DNA of 64,000 nt from an uncultured Rhodospirillales bacterium (GTDB lineage: Bacteria > Pseudomonadota > Alphaproteobacteria > Rhodospirillales > UBA2165), in the NCBI GenBank assembly GCA_913055735.1, contig CAJXKD010000001.1:2142281-2206280 (forward strand). The letters run 5' to 3'. A program made the translations under genes and the position numbers. The notes under the pieces were generated by a model. That model made no database searches. It had not been told where the DNA came from and worked only from the letters and a program-made list of their open reading frames with translations. The stretch's first letter is position 1, and every line of letters begins with the position of its first letter. This document shows, piece after piece, positions 26,744-34,938 of the stretch.

Positions 26744-27616
26744 CTAGGTGCGGGCGCCTTTGTACCAGTCGAGGACCTCTTCGCCGGTCCAGATCACCAC
26801 ATCCGGCTTCTGCCGGATATGCTCATACAATTGCTTCACGTATTTGATGCGGTGCGGTACGCCGGAGATATAGGTGTGCAGGCTGATCGCCATCACCCGT
26901 GCCGACTCGGCGCTGTCCTCGTAGAGCTGGTCGAACTGATCCTTGCCGCGTTTGAGGAACTCCTCCGATGAATGATGTTGCAGCGCGAAGGTGGTGATGT
27001 CGTTGGTTTCCACCGTGTAGGGCACGGAATAGATGGGGCCTGAACGGGTGGCGATTTCCACCGGCTGATCGTCGAGGATCCAGTCGGCGACGTATTCGAT
27101 GCCGGCTTCAGCCAAGAAGTCGATGGTCTCCATGGTTTCGGTGAGTCCCGGGCTTTCCCAGCCGCGCGGCGGTTTGCCGGCGAAGTCCTTGATGGCTTGC
27201 ACGGTACGCTCGATGGCGTCCTTCTGATCGTCGACCCGATGCATGGGGCCTTGGATATAGCCGTGGCCCATGAACTCCCAGCCGTCCTCGAGGGCGGCGT
27301 CGGCGATGGGGCGGTAGTTTTCCAGCACCACGCCGTTGGTGGCAAAGGTCGCCTTGACGCCCTGACCTTTCAGCATGTCGCGGATACGCCAGAAGCCGAC
27401 GCGGTTGCCGTACTCGTGCCAGGCCCAGTTGGGCAGGTCCGGCAGCAAAGGCTGCCCCATGGGAGGTGGCAGCACGGTGCGCGGCATGGGTTTGGTGGCG
27501 TCCCATTCCTCCACGTTGACGATGGTCCATACCGCCATGCGGGCGCCGCCCGGCAGTTTCAGCGGCGGCCGGTCGACGATGGGCGAATAGGGCAGGCGGT
27601 CCTTGAGTGTTTCCAT
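26744..27616 (-). CDS. Polysaccharide deacetylase-family (allantoinase PuuE-like) hydrolase
   Basis: 290 residues, NodB-homology barrel. The opening PYSPIVDRPPLKLPGGARMA and RVGFWRIRDMLKGQGVKATF match the cytoplasmic, metal-independent or metal-dependent PuuE-like group rather than secreted chitin deacetylases; there is no signal peptide. Later come FMGHGYIQGPMHRVDD and GWESPGLTETMETIDFLAEAG. The group includes cyclic amide hydrolases acting on allantoin-like rings. Next to an amidase and a RidA protein, a cyclic-amide or ureide substrate is plausible. Confidence 0.88.
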   Translation of the reverse strand: METLKDRLPYSPIVDRPPLKLPGGARMAVWTIVNVEEWDATKPMPRTVLPPPMGQPLLPDLPNWAWHEYGNRVGFWRIRDMLKGQGVKATFATNGVVLENYRPIADAALEDGWEFMGHGYIQGPMHRVDDQKDAIERTVQAIKDFAGKPPRGWESPGLTETMETIDFLAEAGIEYVADWILDDQPVEIATRSGPIYSVPYTVETNDITTFALQHHSSEEFLKRGKDQFDQLYEDSAESARVMAISLHTYISGVPHRIKYVKQLYEHIRQKPDVVIWTGEEVLDWYKGART

Positions 27617-27625
27617 GACCTCTCT

Positions 27626-28510
27626 CTAATCCCGCTCGAGCCCAGCCATTTCCTCGAGAACGGCGCACACCGCGGCGGTGTCTTTCTTGTCGAGACCTTG
27701 GGCGAGGGCGGCGATGTACATGGGAATGCAGGCTTGAAATACCGGCGTCGGCGCCCCAACCGCGGCGGCGAATTCGCCGATGACCTTCATGTCCTTCTGC
27801 CACACGTCGATCTTCATGGTCGCCTTGTTGTAATCGTTGTCCGCCATCATCGGCGCGCGCAGTTCGAACACTTTCGAATTGCCGGCGCCGTCCTTGATCA
27901 CTTCGAGGATCACGTGCGGATCGAGCCCCGCCTTCATGCCCAGCACCATCGCTTCGGCCGAGGCGACGTTGTGGATGTGCACCAGATGGTTGGCGACGAA
28001 TTTCATTTTGCTGCCGTGGCCGAAGGGGCCGACGTAGTAATGTGCGCGGGCAAATCCTTCGAGCGCGGGGACGGCTTTTTTGTAGGCCGACTTCTTACCG
28101 CTTGCGTAGACGGCGAGATCGCGCGTTTTGGCCTGCGAGCCGGTGCCGCTGATGGGGCAGTCGAGCAACGTGGCGCCGCTTTCCGCCAGCACGTCATGGC
28201 CTTTCTTTTTGTCGTCGAGGGGCAGGGTGCTCGCTTCGACGACGATGAGGCCTTTCTTATTGGCGGCCGCGATGCCGTTTTTGCCCGCCATGACCTCATG
28301 AAAGGCGGCGATGCTCGGCAGCGACGTGATCAGCACGTCGGCGTGCTTGGCGACGTCGCGGGGCGAGGCCGCCGGATGTCCGCCCGCTTTCTGCAGCGCC
28401 ATCATGTTCTTCTGCACGATGTCGTAGCCGCTGACTTCGAAACCGCTGTCCAGCAGGTTGCGCGAGAACGCGCCTCCCATGATGCCCAATCCGACAACGC
28501 CAACTTTCAT
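27626..28510 (-). CDS. 3-hydroxyisobutyrate dehydrogenase-family NAD(P)-dependent oxidoreductase
   Basis: 294 residues from the ATG giving MKVGVVGLGIMGGAFSRNL, with GGGGAG 7 bases before it. The Rossmann GLGIMG motif is at residues 7-12. The substrate loop reads DCPISGTGSQA in place of the usual DAPVSGG, and the catalytic Lys lies in GSKMKFVANHLV. The C-terminal helical domain follows. The family oxidises beta-hydroxy acids. It lies 9 bases before the deacetylase gene. Confidence 0.9.
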   Translation of the reverse strand: MKVGVVGLGIMGGAFSRNLLDSGFEVSGYDIVQKNMMALQKAGGHPAASPRDVAKHADVLITSLPSIAAFHEVMAGKNGIAAANKKGLIVVEASTLPLDDKKKGHDVLAESGATLLDCPISGTGSQAKTRDLAVYASGKKSAYKKAVPALEGFARAHYYVGPFGHGSKMKFVANHLVHIHNVASAEAMVLGMKAGLDPHVILEVIKDGAGNSKVFELRAPMMADNDYNKATMKIDVWQKDMKVIGEFAAAVGAPTPVFQACIPMYIAALAQGLDKKDTAAVCAVLEEMAGLERD

Positions 28511-28572
28511 CTCTCTACTCCCCAAATTTCTGGCCAATTTTCTTCTTTGATTGCTGATCTAAATGTAACCGT

Positions 28573-29979
28573 TTATCCGCCGAGCGGCGGGGTGCCCAAC
28601 CGCTGGGCGCGTGTCCCTAAAACATTCTCCGCGGCAATGCCGACCGACAACAGGCGCTCTTCCGTCCAGGGACGTGCCACCAATTGCAGACCCACGGGCA
28701 TGCCCGCCTTGTCGAGACCGACGGGCATGGTGAGGGCGCATAGCTCCATCTGATTGATCACCGTGGTGTTGCTGAGCGTCGCCAGATTTCGGCTTTTGTA
28801 GGTTTCCAGGTCGTCGTTCACGTCGGCGACGGGGGTGGGGGTGATCGGCACCGTCGGCACGGCGAGCACGTCGACCGTTTCCAAAGACTGTTGGGCACTC
28901 GCCGCCAGGCGGGCAAGATCGCGCCGCGCCGTCAGGTATTCGATTGCCGACACCTGGTTGCCGAGGGCCATGCGGGTTTTCACCGCGGGCTGCAGGCTGT
29001 CGAACCAGCCGGGCAATTCCTTGGTGAGGTGGGCGTAACCTTCGGCGGCGACCACGGCACCCATGGAAAGCTTGTCGATAGCCGCCTGCGCTTCGGCGAG
29101 CGAGACCGAAACAAGGGTGGCGCCCGCCTTCTCCAATTCGGCGATGGCTTTTTGTACGCTTTCGGCGATGTCGTCCTGGACATTGTTCCAGAAATAGTCG
29201 CCGGTGATACCGATGCGCACGCCGCGCAGGTCGGCGGCCTCGGGCCGCGTGTCGCACAGCGTATCGAGGGACCAGAATCCGTACGCCGCGTCGGCGACGG
29301 TGCGGGTCAGGATGCCCGGCGTATCATAGGTGGTGCTCAACGGCACGATGCCCTCTGTCGGCCAGCGATCCTTACTGGTCTTGAGGCCGACGGTGCCGGT
29401 GACGCTCGCCGGGATACGGACGCTGCCGCCCGTATCGGTGCCGAAGGCCATCAGCGCCGAGCCTTCGATCAGGCTGACGCCGGCGCCGGCGCTGGAGCCG
29501 CCGGGAATACGATGGGTGTCGGCGTCCCAGGGATTCCACGGCGCGCCCCAATGGATGTTGGTGCCGAGCCCGCCATAGGCGAACTCCACGGTGTGGGTCT
29601 TGCCGGAAAAGACGCCGAGCTGGTTGCGCACTTCATCGACCAACGGGCCGTCGGCCTCATAGACGGCGGGCAGGGCGCGCGGGCTGCCGGCGAAGGTCGG
29701 GTGCCCGTCGACACCAAAGATGTCTTTCACGGAAACGGGCACGCCCTGCAGCGGTCCGAGGTCGGCGCCGACGGCAAAGGCTTGCGCGGCTGCCGACGCC
29801 TGCTTGCGGATCAGGTCGGGATCCCAATGCTTATAGGCTTTGAGTCTGTCGTCCCAACGATCGTGCCGGGCGATGGCGTCGTCGGCCAGGTCGGTTGCCT
29901 GCAATCGGCCGTCGCGAAATGCGGCGGCGATGTCGGCCAACGGTTGATCAATCCAATTTGTGGTGGGCCAGTCGGTCAT
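28573..29979 (-). CDS. Amidase-signature family hydrolase
   Basis: 468 residues with the Ser-cisSer-Lys triad: Lys85 in VPVSVKDIF, the Ser pair 162-163 in PGGSSAGAG, and Ser186 in FGTDTGGSVRIPAS. These act on amides, including GatA-like, allophanate and aryl-amide substrates. No glutaminyl-tRNA amidotransferase partners are nearby, so it is a catabolic amidase. It is the first gene of the minus-strand amidase/dehydrogenase/deacetylase series, 62 bases before the dehydrogenase gene. Confidence 0.93.
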   Translation of the reverse strand: MTDWPTTNWIDQPLADIAAAFRDGRLQATDLADDAIARHDRWDDRLKAYKHWDPDLIRKQASAAAQAFAVGADLGPLQGVPVSVKDIFGVDGHPTFAGSPRALPAVYEADGPLVDEVRNQLGVFSGKTHTVEFAYGGLGTNIHWGAPWNPWDADTHRIPGGSSAGAGVSLIEGSALMAFGTDTGGSVRIPASVTGTVGLKTSKDRWPTEGIVPLSTTYDTPGILTRTVADAAYGFWSLDTLCDTRPEAADLRGVRIGITGDYFWNNVQDDIAESVQKAIAELEKAGATLVSVSLAEAQAAIDKLSMGAVVAAEGYAHLTKELPGWFDSLQPAVKTRMALGNQVSAIEYLTARRDLARLAASAQQSLETVDVLAVPTVPITPTPVADVNDDLETYKSRNLATLSNTTVINQMELCALTMPVGLDKAGMPVGLQLVARPWTEERLLSVGIAAENVLGTRAQRLGTPPLGG

Positions 29980-30288
29980 GTCGATGAGACTTTTTCGCTC
30001 CCCATAGAAATCCCCGTCGTGTTTTTTCTCGGTGCAAATAAAGAAGCGGGAATCCGATGGACGTTATACCGGGCGCCATCCGTCCTGTCAGTTCATAAGC
30101 GCTCGATAAACACCTTGTACATGACTCCCTATTTGGATTTTTGGCCGACATATATTTTGTGCTCAAAAATGATTTCGGATACACGCTATAGATAGACTTC
30201 GTTGTCCGTTATATATTATGAATGTCCACCGACGTGTTGCGTGAGGAACGTTTTCACGTCACGACGCCCGTGTAGCAAGGAGACCGAC
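29980..30288. promoter_or_regulatory. Divergent intergenic region between the amidase and the H1-like gene
   Basis: 309 bases with no convincing gene. The half nearer the H1-like gene is AT-rich (ATATATTTTGTGCTCAAAA, then TATATATTATGAATGTCC). The last part, with a TATATA...GAATGTC element 79 bases before the start codon, resembles the region before the H1-tailed cyclase gene. It probably holds the promoter of the H1-like gene. Confidence 0.45.
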
Positions 30289-30852
30289 ATGGCGACCAAA
30301 CCCGCAGCGAAGAAAACCACGGCGAGGAAGACGGCGGCAAAGAAGAAGCCTGCCGCCAAGAAGACGACGGCCCGCAAGACGACGGCGAAGAAGCCCGCCG
30401 CACGCAAGACGGCGGCAAAGAAGAAGCCCGCCGCCCGGAAGACGACGGCCCGCAAAACCACCGCCCGCAAAACCACCGCCAAGAAAACGACAGCGCGGAA
30501 GCCTGCTGCTCGTAAGACGACGGCGCGGAAATCTACTGCCAAGAAAACGACGGCCAGGAAAACCACGGCGCGCAAGACGACGGCTCGTAAGCCTGCGGCC
30601 AAGAAGACCACGGCCCGCAAGACGACGGCGAAGAAAAAGCCTGCTGCCAAGAAAACAACGGCTCGTAAGACGACAGCCAGGAAGACGACAGCACGGAAGC
30701 CTGCGGCCAAGAAGACCACGGCTCGTAAGACGACGGCCAGGAAAACTACAGCAAGAAAATCCACCGCCAAGAAGACCACGGCGAAGAAGACGACAGCGCG
30801 GAAGCCTGCCGCCAGGAAAGCGCCGGCCCGTCGCCGCACGGCGAAGAAGTAA
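30289..30852 (+). CDS. Histone H1-like Lys/Ala/Thr/Arg repeat protein
   Basis: 187 residues, almost wholly Lys, Ala, Thr, Arg and Pro, built from short units such as KKTTARK, KPAAKK and KPAARK; there are no hydrophobic residues except the initiator Met. Such proteins (AlgP, Hc2 and H1-like tails) are disordered and bind DNA or other polyanions through charge. An AAGGAG ribosome-binding site lies 6 bases before the ATG. The repeats at DNA level make the length prone to change by slippage. The same type of tail begins the next gene. A nucleoid-compacting role is likely but not shown by the sequence. Confidence 0.88.
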   Translation: MATKPAAKKTTARKTAAKKKPAAKKTTARKTTAKKPAARKTAAKKKPAARKTTARKTTARKTTAKKTTARKPAARKTTARKSTAKKTTARKTTARKTTARKPAAKKTTARKTTAKKKPAAKKTTARKTTARKTTARKPAAKKTTARKTTARKTTARKSTAKKTTAKKTTARKPAARKAPARRRTAKK

Positions 30853-31100
30853 CACCGCCTAAGACCTACTCAGTTTAAAGACTGCGAAGGAGCCCGCACG
30901 GCACGACGGCCGAATTTCGGTCGGACCGGCCCTGCGGGCGAATTCGTTTCAGGGCGAGTTTTTTCGTGCCAGCCTTGTAGAGGACGTCCCCGGCATAGAC
31001 TGCGCATGGACATCCCGGGCGCGCTATATAAGAATGTCGGCCAACGCGGTGCCCCGAAGGGTACTGCAAACAAACGTTCGTAGTGACAAGGGAGGCCGAT

Positions 31101-32216
31101 ATGGCGCGCAAGCCCGCAGCGAAGAAGCCCGCTGCCAAGAAAACCAAACCCAAAACCGCTCTCAAAAAAGCGAAATCCCCCGCCCGGAAAACGGCGCCGA
31201 GAACGGCCCGGAAAACAGCCAAGAAAACGGCGGCCGTCAAATTCTCCGGCAAGCCGAAGGGCAAGCGTCTCTCTCAGGCCGACATCATCAAGAAGGGCAA
31301 GCAGCTGTCCAACTGGGGCAAGTGGGGCAAGAACGATCAGCTCGGCGTGCTCAACTACATCAAGCCCGAAGACATCGTGAACGCCGCCAAGCTCGTCAAG
31401 AAGGGCAAGGTCTTCCGCCTCGGCCTGGAGCTCGACGAGAACGGCCCGCAGAAGGGCATCTGGGGCGGGCGCTGGAACACCATGCACCACATGCTGGCGA
31501 CCGGTACAGACGCCATTGCCGGTGTGCAGGACGAGCCCTACGGCCTGCGCTGGGCCGACGACTTCATCAATCTGCCGACCCAGACCGCGACCCAATGGGA
31601 TGCGCTGGCGCATGTCTTCACCGAAGAGAAAATGTGGAACGGCTACGACGCCAAGCTGGTGGACAGCCGCGGCGCCCACAAGAACGGCATCGAGCATTTC
31701 GCCAACAAGATGGTCGGCCGTGGCGTCCTGTTGGACATCGCCAAGTACCACCGCCGCAAGCGCTTGCCCGACGGCTACGGCATCACCTGCGAGGAGCTGG
31801 ACGCCTGCGCCGAGAAGCAGGGCGTCGAAGTGCGGCGCGGCGACTTCGTCCTCATCAACACGGGTCAGATGGCCGACTGTCTGGAGAAGGGCGAGTGGGG
31901 CGGTTACGCCGCCGGCGACGCGCCGGGTCTCGCCTTTGAAACCGTCGATTGGATTCACGCCAAACAAATCTCGGGCATCTGCTCCGACACCTGGGGCATC
32001 GAGGTGCGGCCCAACCACACCGTGCCCGGCATCTTCCAGCCCTGGCACCAGGTGACCATCCCCTATATCGGCATCGTCCACGGCGAGATCTGGTATCTGC
32101 GCGAATTGGTCGCCGACTGCGCCGCCGACGGTGTTTACGAATTCATGCTGGCCGCGCCGCCGCTGGTGATCCCCAAGGGCACCGGCTCGCCGCTGAACCC
32201 GCAAGCAATTAAGTAA
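31101..32216 (+). CDS. Cyclase-family hydrolase with an N-terminal histone H1-like tail
   Basis: 371 residues. Residues 1 to about 55 are a basic tail ([14 protein letters not shown], then [20 protein letters not shown]). From about residue 65 it is a complete cyclase-family (kynurenine formamidase-like) hydrolase: [18 protein letters not shown], then [14 protein letters not shown] in the metal-site position, [13 protein letters not shown] and ending [10 protein letters not shown]. The family uses a metal to open amide or lactone rings. The TQWDALAH form of the HxGTHxDxxxH motif belongs to one subgroup. A GGGAGG ribosome-binding site precedes the ATG and no other start exists before the enzyme domain, so the tail should be translated. 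It is followed 11 bases later by a second cyclase. Confidence 0.9.
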   Translation: MARKPAAKKPAAKKTKPKTALKKAKSPARKTAPRTARKTAKKTAAVKFSGKPKGKRLSQADIIKKGKQLSNWGKWGKNDQLGVLNYIKPEDIVNAAKLVKKGKVFRLGLELDENGPQKGIWGGRWNTMHHMLATGTDAIAGVQDEPYGLRWADDFINLPTQTATQWDALAHVFTEEKMWNGYDAKLVDSRGAHKNGIEHFANKMVGRGVLLDIAKYHRRKRLPDGYGITCEELDACAEKQGVEVRRGDFVLINTGQMADCLEKGEWGGYAAGDAPGLAFETVDWIHAKQISGICSDTWGIEVRPNHTVPGIFQPWHQVTIPYIGIVHGEIWYLRELVADCAADGVYEFMLAAPPLVIPKGTGSPLNPQAIK

Positions 32217-32227
32217 CGGCGCGCAAG

Positions 32228-33004
32228 ATGGGGCGCAGGATCGTCGACATCTCCATGCATTTGGAGAACGATGTGGTGTCGGACCCGCCCGGGTACGAAC
32301 CCCGGATCGAATACCTGACCCACGAAGACACCGCGTCCGATGTGGTGAAGTTCTTTCCGGGGCTCAAGGAGGAGGATTTGCCGGAGGGGCAAGGCTGGGC
32401 CATGGAATGGATCCGGCTGATGACCCACAACGGCACTCACCTTGATGCCCCCTATCACTTCCACTCGACCATGAACAAGGGCGAGCGCGCCATCACCATC
32501 GACGAGGTGCCGCTCGACTGGTGCTTCAACCCCGGCGTCAAATTGGACTTCACCGCGCTCGAGGACGGCTATGTGGTCACGCCGGATGACGTCGAAGCCG
32601 AACTGATGCGTATCGGCCACGACCTCAAACCTCTCGACATCGTCGTGGTCAACACGGCGGCGGGGAAGGCGTACGGCACCGATCACTATGTGGCGTCCGG
32701 CTGCGGCATGGGGCGCGACGCGACGCTCTATTTGTTGGAGCGCGGCGTCCGCGTCACCGGCACCGATGCCTGGAGCTGGGACGCCCCCTTCGTCCATACC
32801 AAAGACAAGTATGCCGAAACCAAGAATGCCGATCTCATCTGGGAAGGGCACAAGGCGGGCCGCGAGATCGGTTACTGTCATCTGGAGAAGCTGCACAATC
32901 TCGAACAACTGCCGGGTGACGGGTTTCAGATCGCCTGTTTCCCGGTGAAGATCAGGGGCGCGTCGGCGGGCTGGACCCGCGCCGTCGCCATCTTCGACGA
33001 GTAA
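32228..33004 (+). CDS. Cyclase-family (kynurenine formamidase-like) metal-dependent hydrolase
   Basis: 258 residues with the canonical motif [12 protein letters not shown] (His, Asp and His metal ligands), preceded by [12 protein letters not shown] and followed by [17 protein letters not shown] and [12 protein letters not shown]. It lacks any basic tail, in contrast to the upstream cyclase. It starts 11 bases after that gene with only a weak ribosome-binding site, so translational coupling is likely. It probably hydrolyses an amide or lactone bond in the same pathway. Confidence 0.92.
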   Translation: MGRRIVDISMHLENDVVSDPPGYEPRIEYLTHEDTASDVVKFFPGLKEEDLPEGQGWAMEWIRLMTHNGTHLDAPYHFHSTMNKGERAITIDEVPLDWCFNPGVKLDFTALEDGYVVTPDDVEAELMRIGHDLKPLDIVVVNTAAGKAYGTDHYVASGCGMGRDATLYLLERGVRVTGTDAWSWDAPFVHTKDKYAETKNADLIWEGHKAGREIGYCHLEKLHNLEQLPGDGFQIACFPVKIRGASAGWTRAVAIFDE

Positions 33005-33030
33005 GGAATGCTATGCGGTAAGTGATTTTT

Positions 33031-33126
33031 CCCCCTCTCCCTGTCCCTCTCCCTCCAGGGGAGAGGGGACGTGGTATCGCCGCCGTGCTTCCCTCCCCCC
33101 TTGAGGGGGAGGGTTAGGGTGGGGGG
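33031..33126. repeat. GC-rich palindromic intergenic repeat
   Basis: Two adjacent imperfect palindromes: CTCTCCCTCCAGGGGAGAG and CCCTCCCCCCTTGAGGGGGA, followed by GGGTTAGGGTGGGGGGT. The GGGAGGGTTAGGGTG core is a type of interspersed repeat found between genes in many Proteobacteria. It lies between the second cyclase and the BKACE gene and could form strong RNA hairpins that separate their expression. Only one copy is seen in this window. Confidence 0.75.
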
Positions 33127-33174
33127 TAAGATTAGAAACGACAACGAATAGAAGACCAAACAAGGGAGGCTCTC

Positions 33175-34107
33175 ATGGCCAAAAGCGTTATCATCACCTG
33201 CGCCGTTACCGGCTCCATCCACACCCCGACCATGTCGGAATATCTGCCGCTGACGCCGTCGGAGATCGCGGAACAAGCCATCGGTGCGGCCGAGGCCGGC
33301 GCCTCCATCCTGCATCTGCACGCCCGAAACCCGGAGGACGGCTCGCCGACGCCGGACCCGGCGGTGTTCATGGAATTCCTGCCGCGCATCAAGCAATCCA
33401 CCGACGCGGTGGTCAACATCACCACCGGCGGCGGTCACGGCATGACGCTGGAGGAACGCTGCGCCGCGGCGCTGCATGCCAGCCCGGAGATGACGTCCCT
33501 CAACATGGGCTCCATGAACTTCGGCCTGTTCCCCATTCTCGACAAGCCGTTCGACTGGAAGTACGAGTGGGAGCCGAAAGCGCTGGAGATGACCCGCGAC
33601 TTCATCTTCCGCAACACCTTCAAGGATATCGAATGGGTGCTCAAGGAATTGGGCGAGGGCCACGGCGTGCGCTTCGAGTTCGAATGCTACGACATGGGGC
33701 ACTTGTATAACCTGGCGCACTTCATGGACCGCGGCCTGGTGAAGCCGCCCTTTTTCGTGCAGACCATTTTCGGCATCTTGGGCGGCATCGGCGCCGACAT
33801 CGAGAACCTCATGCACATGCGGCGCATGGCCAACAAGCTGTTCGGCGAAGAGAACTACGAATGGTCGATCCTCGCCGCGGGCCGCCACCAGATGAGCTTC
33901 ACCACCACCGGCGCCATCCTCGGCGGCAATGTCCGCGTCGGGCTGGAGGACAGCCTCTATATCGGCAAGGGCGAGATGGCGAAATCCAACGCCGAACAGG
34001 TGGCCAAGATTCGCCGCATCGTCGAGGATCTGTCGCTGGAGGTCGCCACCCCCGCCGAGGCGCGCAAGCGCCTACAACTCAAGGGCGGGGATCAGGTGAA
34101 GTTTTAG
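33175..34107 (+). CDS. Beta-keto acid cleavage enzyme (BKACE, formerly DUF849/Kce)
   Basis: 310 residues, TIM barrel that condenses a beta-keto acid with acetyl-CoA to give acetoacetate and a new CoA ester. The zinc-binding motif HLHARNPEDG is clear, with VITCAVTGSIHTP at the start and TTGGGHGMTLEERCAA later. The C terminus ends QLKGGDQVKF. A GGGAGG ribosome-binding site precedes the ATG. Right after the stop lies GGGAGGTAC, which looks like a ribosome-binding site for a further gene now missing; the AT-rich minus-strand island begins there. Confidence 0.93.
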   Translation: MAKSVIITCAVTGSIHTPTMSEYLPLTPSEIAEQAIGAAEAGASILHLHARNPEDGSPTPDPAVFMEFLPRIKQSTDAVVNITTGGGHGMTLEERCAAALHASPEMTSLNMGSMNFGLFPILDKPFDWKYEWEPKALEMTRDFIFRNTFKDIEWVLKELGEGHGVRFEFECYDMGHLYNLAHFMDRGLVKPPFFVQTIFGILGGIGADIENLMHMRRMANKLFGEENYEWSILAAGRHQMSFTTTGAILGGNVRVGLEDSLYIGKGEMAKSNAEQVAKIRRIVEDLSLEVATPAEARKRLQLKGGDQVKF

Positions 34108-34119
34108 GGAGGTACTTCT

Positions 34120-34527
34120 TTAGTTAAAAACTCGAAGAAGCATAGAGCCAGAGCCAAGCAGCCAACCGACTAACCAGACAACACTCAGTATGCTTGCTTG
34201 ACTGATAGCAGAGCGATAGTGCCCAACAATGTCTGTATTAGCTCCAATTTTATGAGTCTTAGGTATCCCTAAATACAGAGCGACGAGTAAACTAATAACA
34301 AAACACGAAATGGGAAAGATATCTTGCTCCGAAAGCGGTTGGTTGCCGAGGCGTTTTAACGCAACAAAAAGTCCAATAGTTCCAGTCGATACTCCAAACA
34401 AAAAACGACCAAGATCGTGAGTTTGTTTCCCTGCGGACTTTATATCTTCGGTTAGAAAATCATGTATTGCGCTAGCGATCTTCGACGGATCTGGTTTTAT
34501 CGCTGTTCCGATATCCCTGTTATTCAT
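34120..34527 (-). CDS. Small three-helix membrane protein of the AT-rich island
   Basis: 135 residues from an ATG with GGGGGAG 6 bases before it. Three membrane helices are likely at about 41-58, 69-88 and 110-130, after a polar N terminus (KPDPSKIASAIHDFLTED). I do not recognise the family. Codon use is AT-rich compared with neighbours: bases 34201-34260 hold 24 G or C of 60, against 35 of 60 at 33481-33540 in BKACE. It overlaps the end of the zinc-ribbon gene by 8 bases, so they form an operon. Confidence 0.7.
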   Translation of the reverse strand: MNNRDIGTAIKPDPSKIASAIHDFLTEDIKSAGKQTHDLGRFLFGVSTGTIGLFVALKRLGNQPLSEQDIFPISCFVISLLVALYLGIPKTHKIGANTDIVGHYRSAISQASILSVVWLVGWLLGSGSMLLRVFN

Positions 34528-34699
34528 TTGTTGCTCCCCCACCTTCTCGTTGGCATACAGGCGTATTGCCCTCAAAGTACGCTGCGCCACAAACCGGGCA
34601 TTGTTTGAGTTTTCCAGGGTCTATGAAATGATAAACATGGATTTCTTCCTCTTCCTCGCCGTTGTCCTTAAAAGGACAATCATGCCGTCGTTCTGACAT
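34520..34699 (-). CDS. Tiny zinc-ribbon protein of the AT-rich island
   Basis: 59 residues from an ATG with GGAGG 7 bases before it. Four cysteines (8, 34, 37 and 49) include the knuckle QCPVCGAAYFEG, with an acidic stretch EEEEE between the first and second. It may bind one zinc. Function unknown. It is followed by, and overlaps, the membrane protein gene. A longer frame exists upstream but would cross the BKACE remnant. Confidence 0.65.
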   Translation of the reverse strand: MSERRHDCPFKDNGEEEEEIHVYHFIDPGKLKQCPVCGAAYFEGNTPVCQREGGGATNE

Positions 34700-34816
34700 T
34701 ACATTTCCTCCAGAAAAGTATTTACCGTTGGCTATCATGCCACTCGGGAAATAATAGTATAGGTCGTATTTTTTCCGCAGGGGGAAGGGTTGTCTCTTAG
34801 ATGGACCGATCGAATT

Positions 34817-34918
34817 GCTGAGGTCCGGGAGTCGTCGGATGGTTGTCGTAAGAGGAACCACTCCGCAGAATCATGCAGCCGTATGCAACTCAAAGGTGGA
34901 GACCAGGTAAAGTTCTGA
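34817..34918 (+). pseudogene. Decayed 3-prime end of a second BKACE gene
   Basis: The last ten codons before TGA translate as QLKGGDQVKF, identical to the end of the intact BKACE gene at 34107, yet six of the ten codons and the stop codon differ. The match extends upstream through SAESCSRM (compare PAEARKRL) and, with small gaps, through GCT GAG GTC CGG to the region encoding AKIRRIVEDLS. It therefore derives from a diverged BKACE homologue and not from a fresh copy of the neighbour. Only about 100 bases can be aligned by eye, perhaps more. Confidence 0.7.
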
Positions 34919-34938
34919 CTGGGAAATTATTGAGATAT

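Noticed and set aside
30216..30839. Hydrophobic Val/Ala/Phe/Leu repeat frame opposite the H1-like gene
   Set aside because: It is the mirror of the Lys/Ala/Thr repeats and has no ribosome-binding site; the plus-strand gene has a good one and a related neighbour.
34060..34918. Target-site duplication from a recent insertion into the BKACE 3-prime end
   Set aside because: The two copies differ at most third codon positions and at the stop codon, so they are not a recent direct repeat made by integration.
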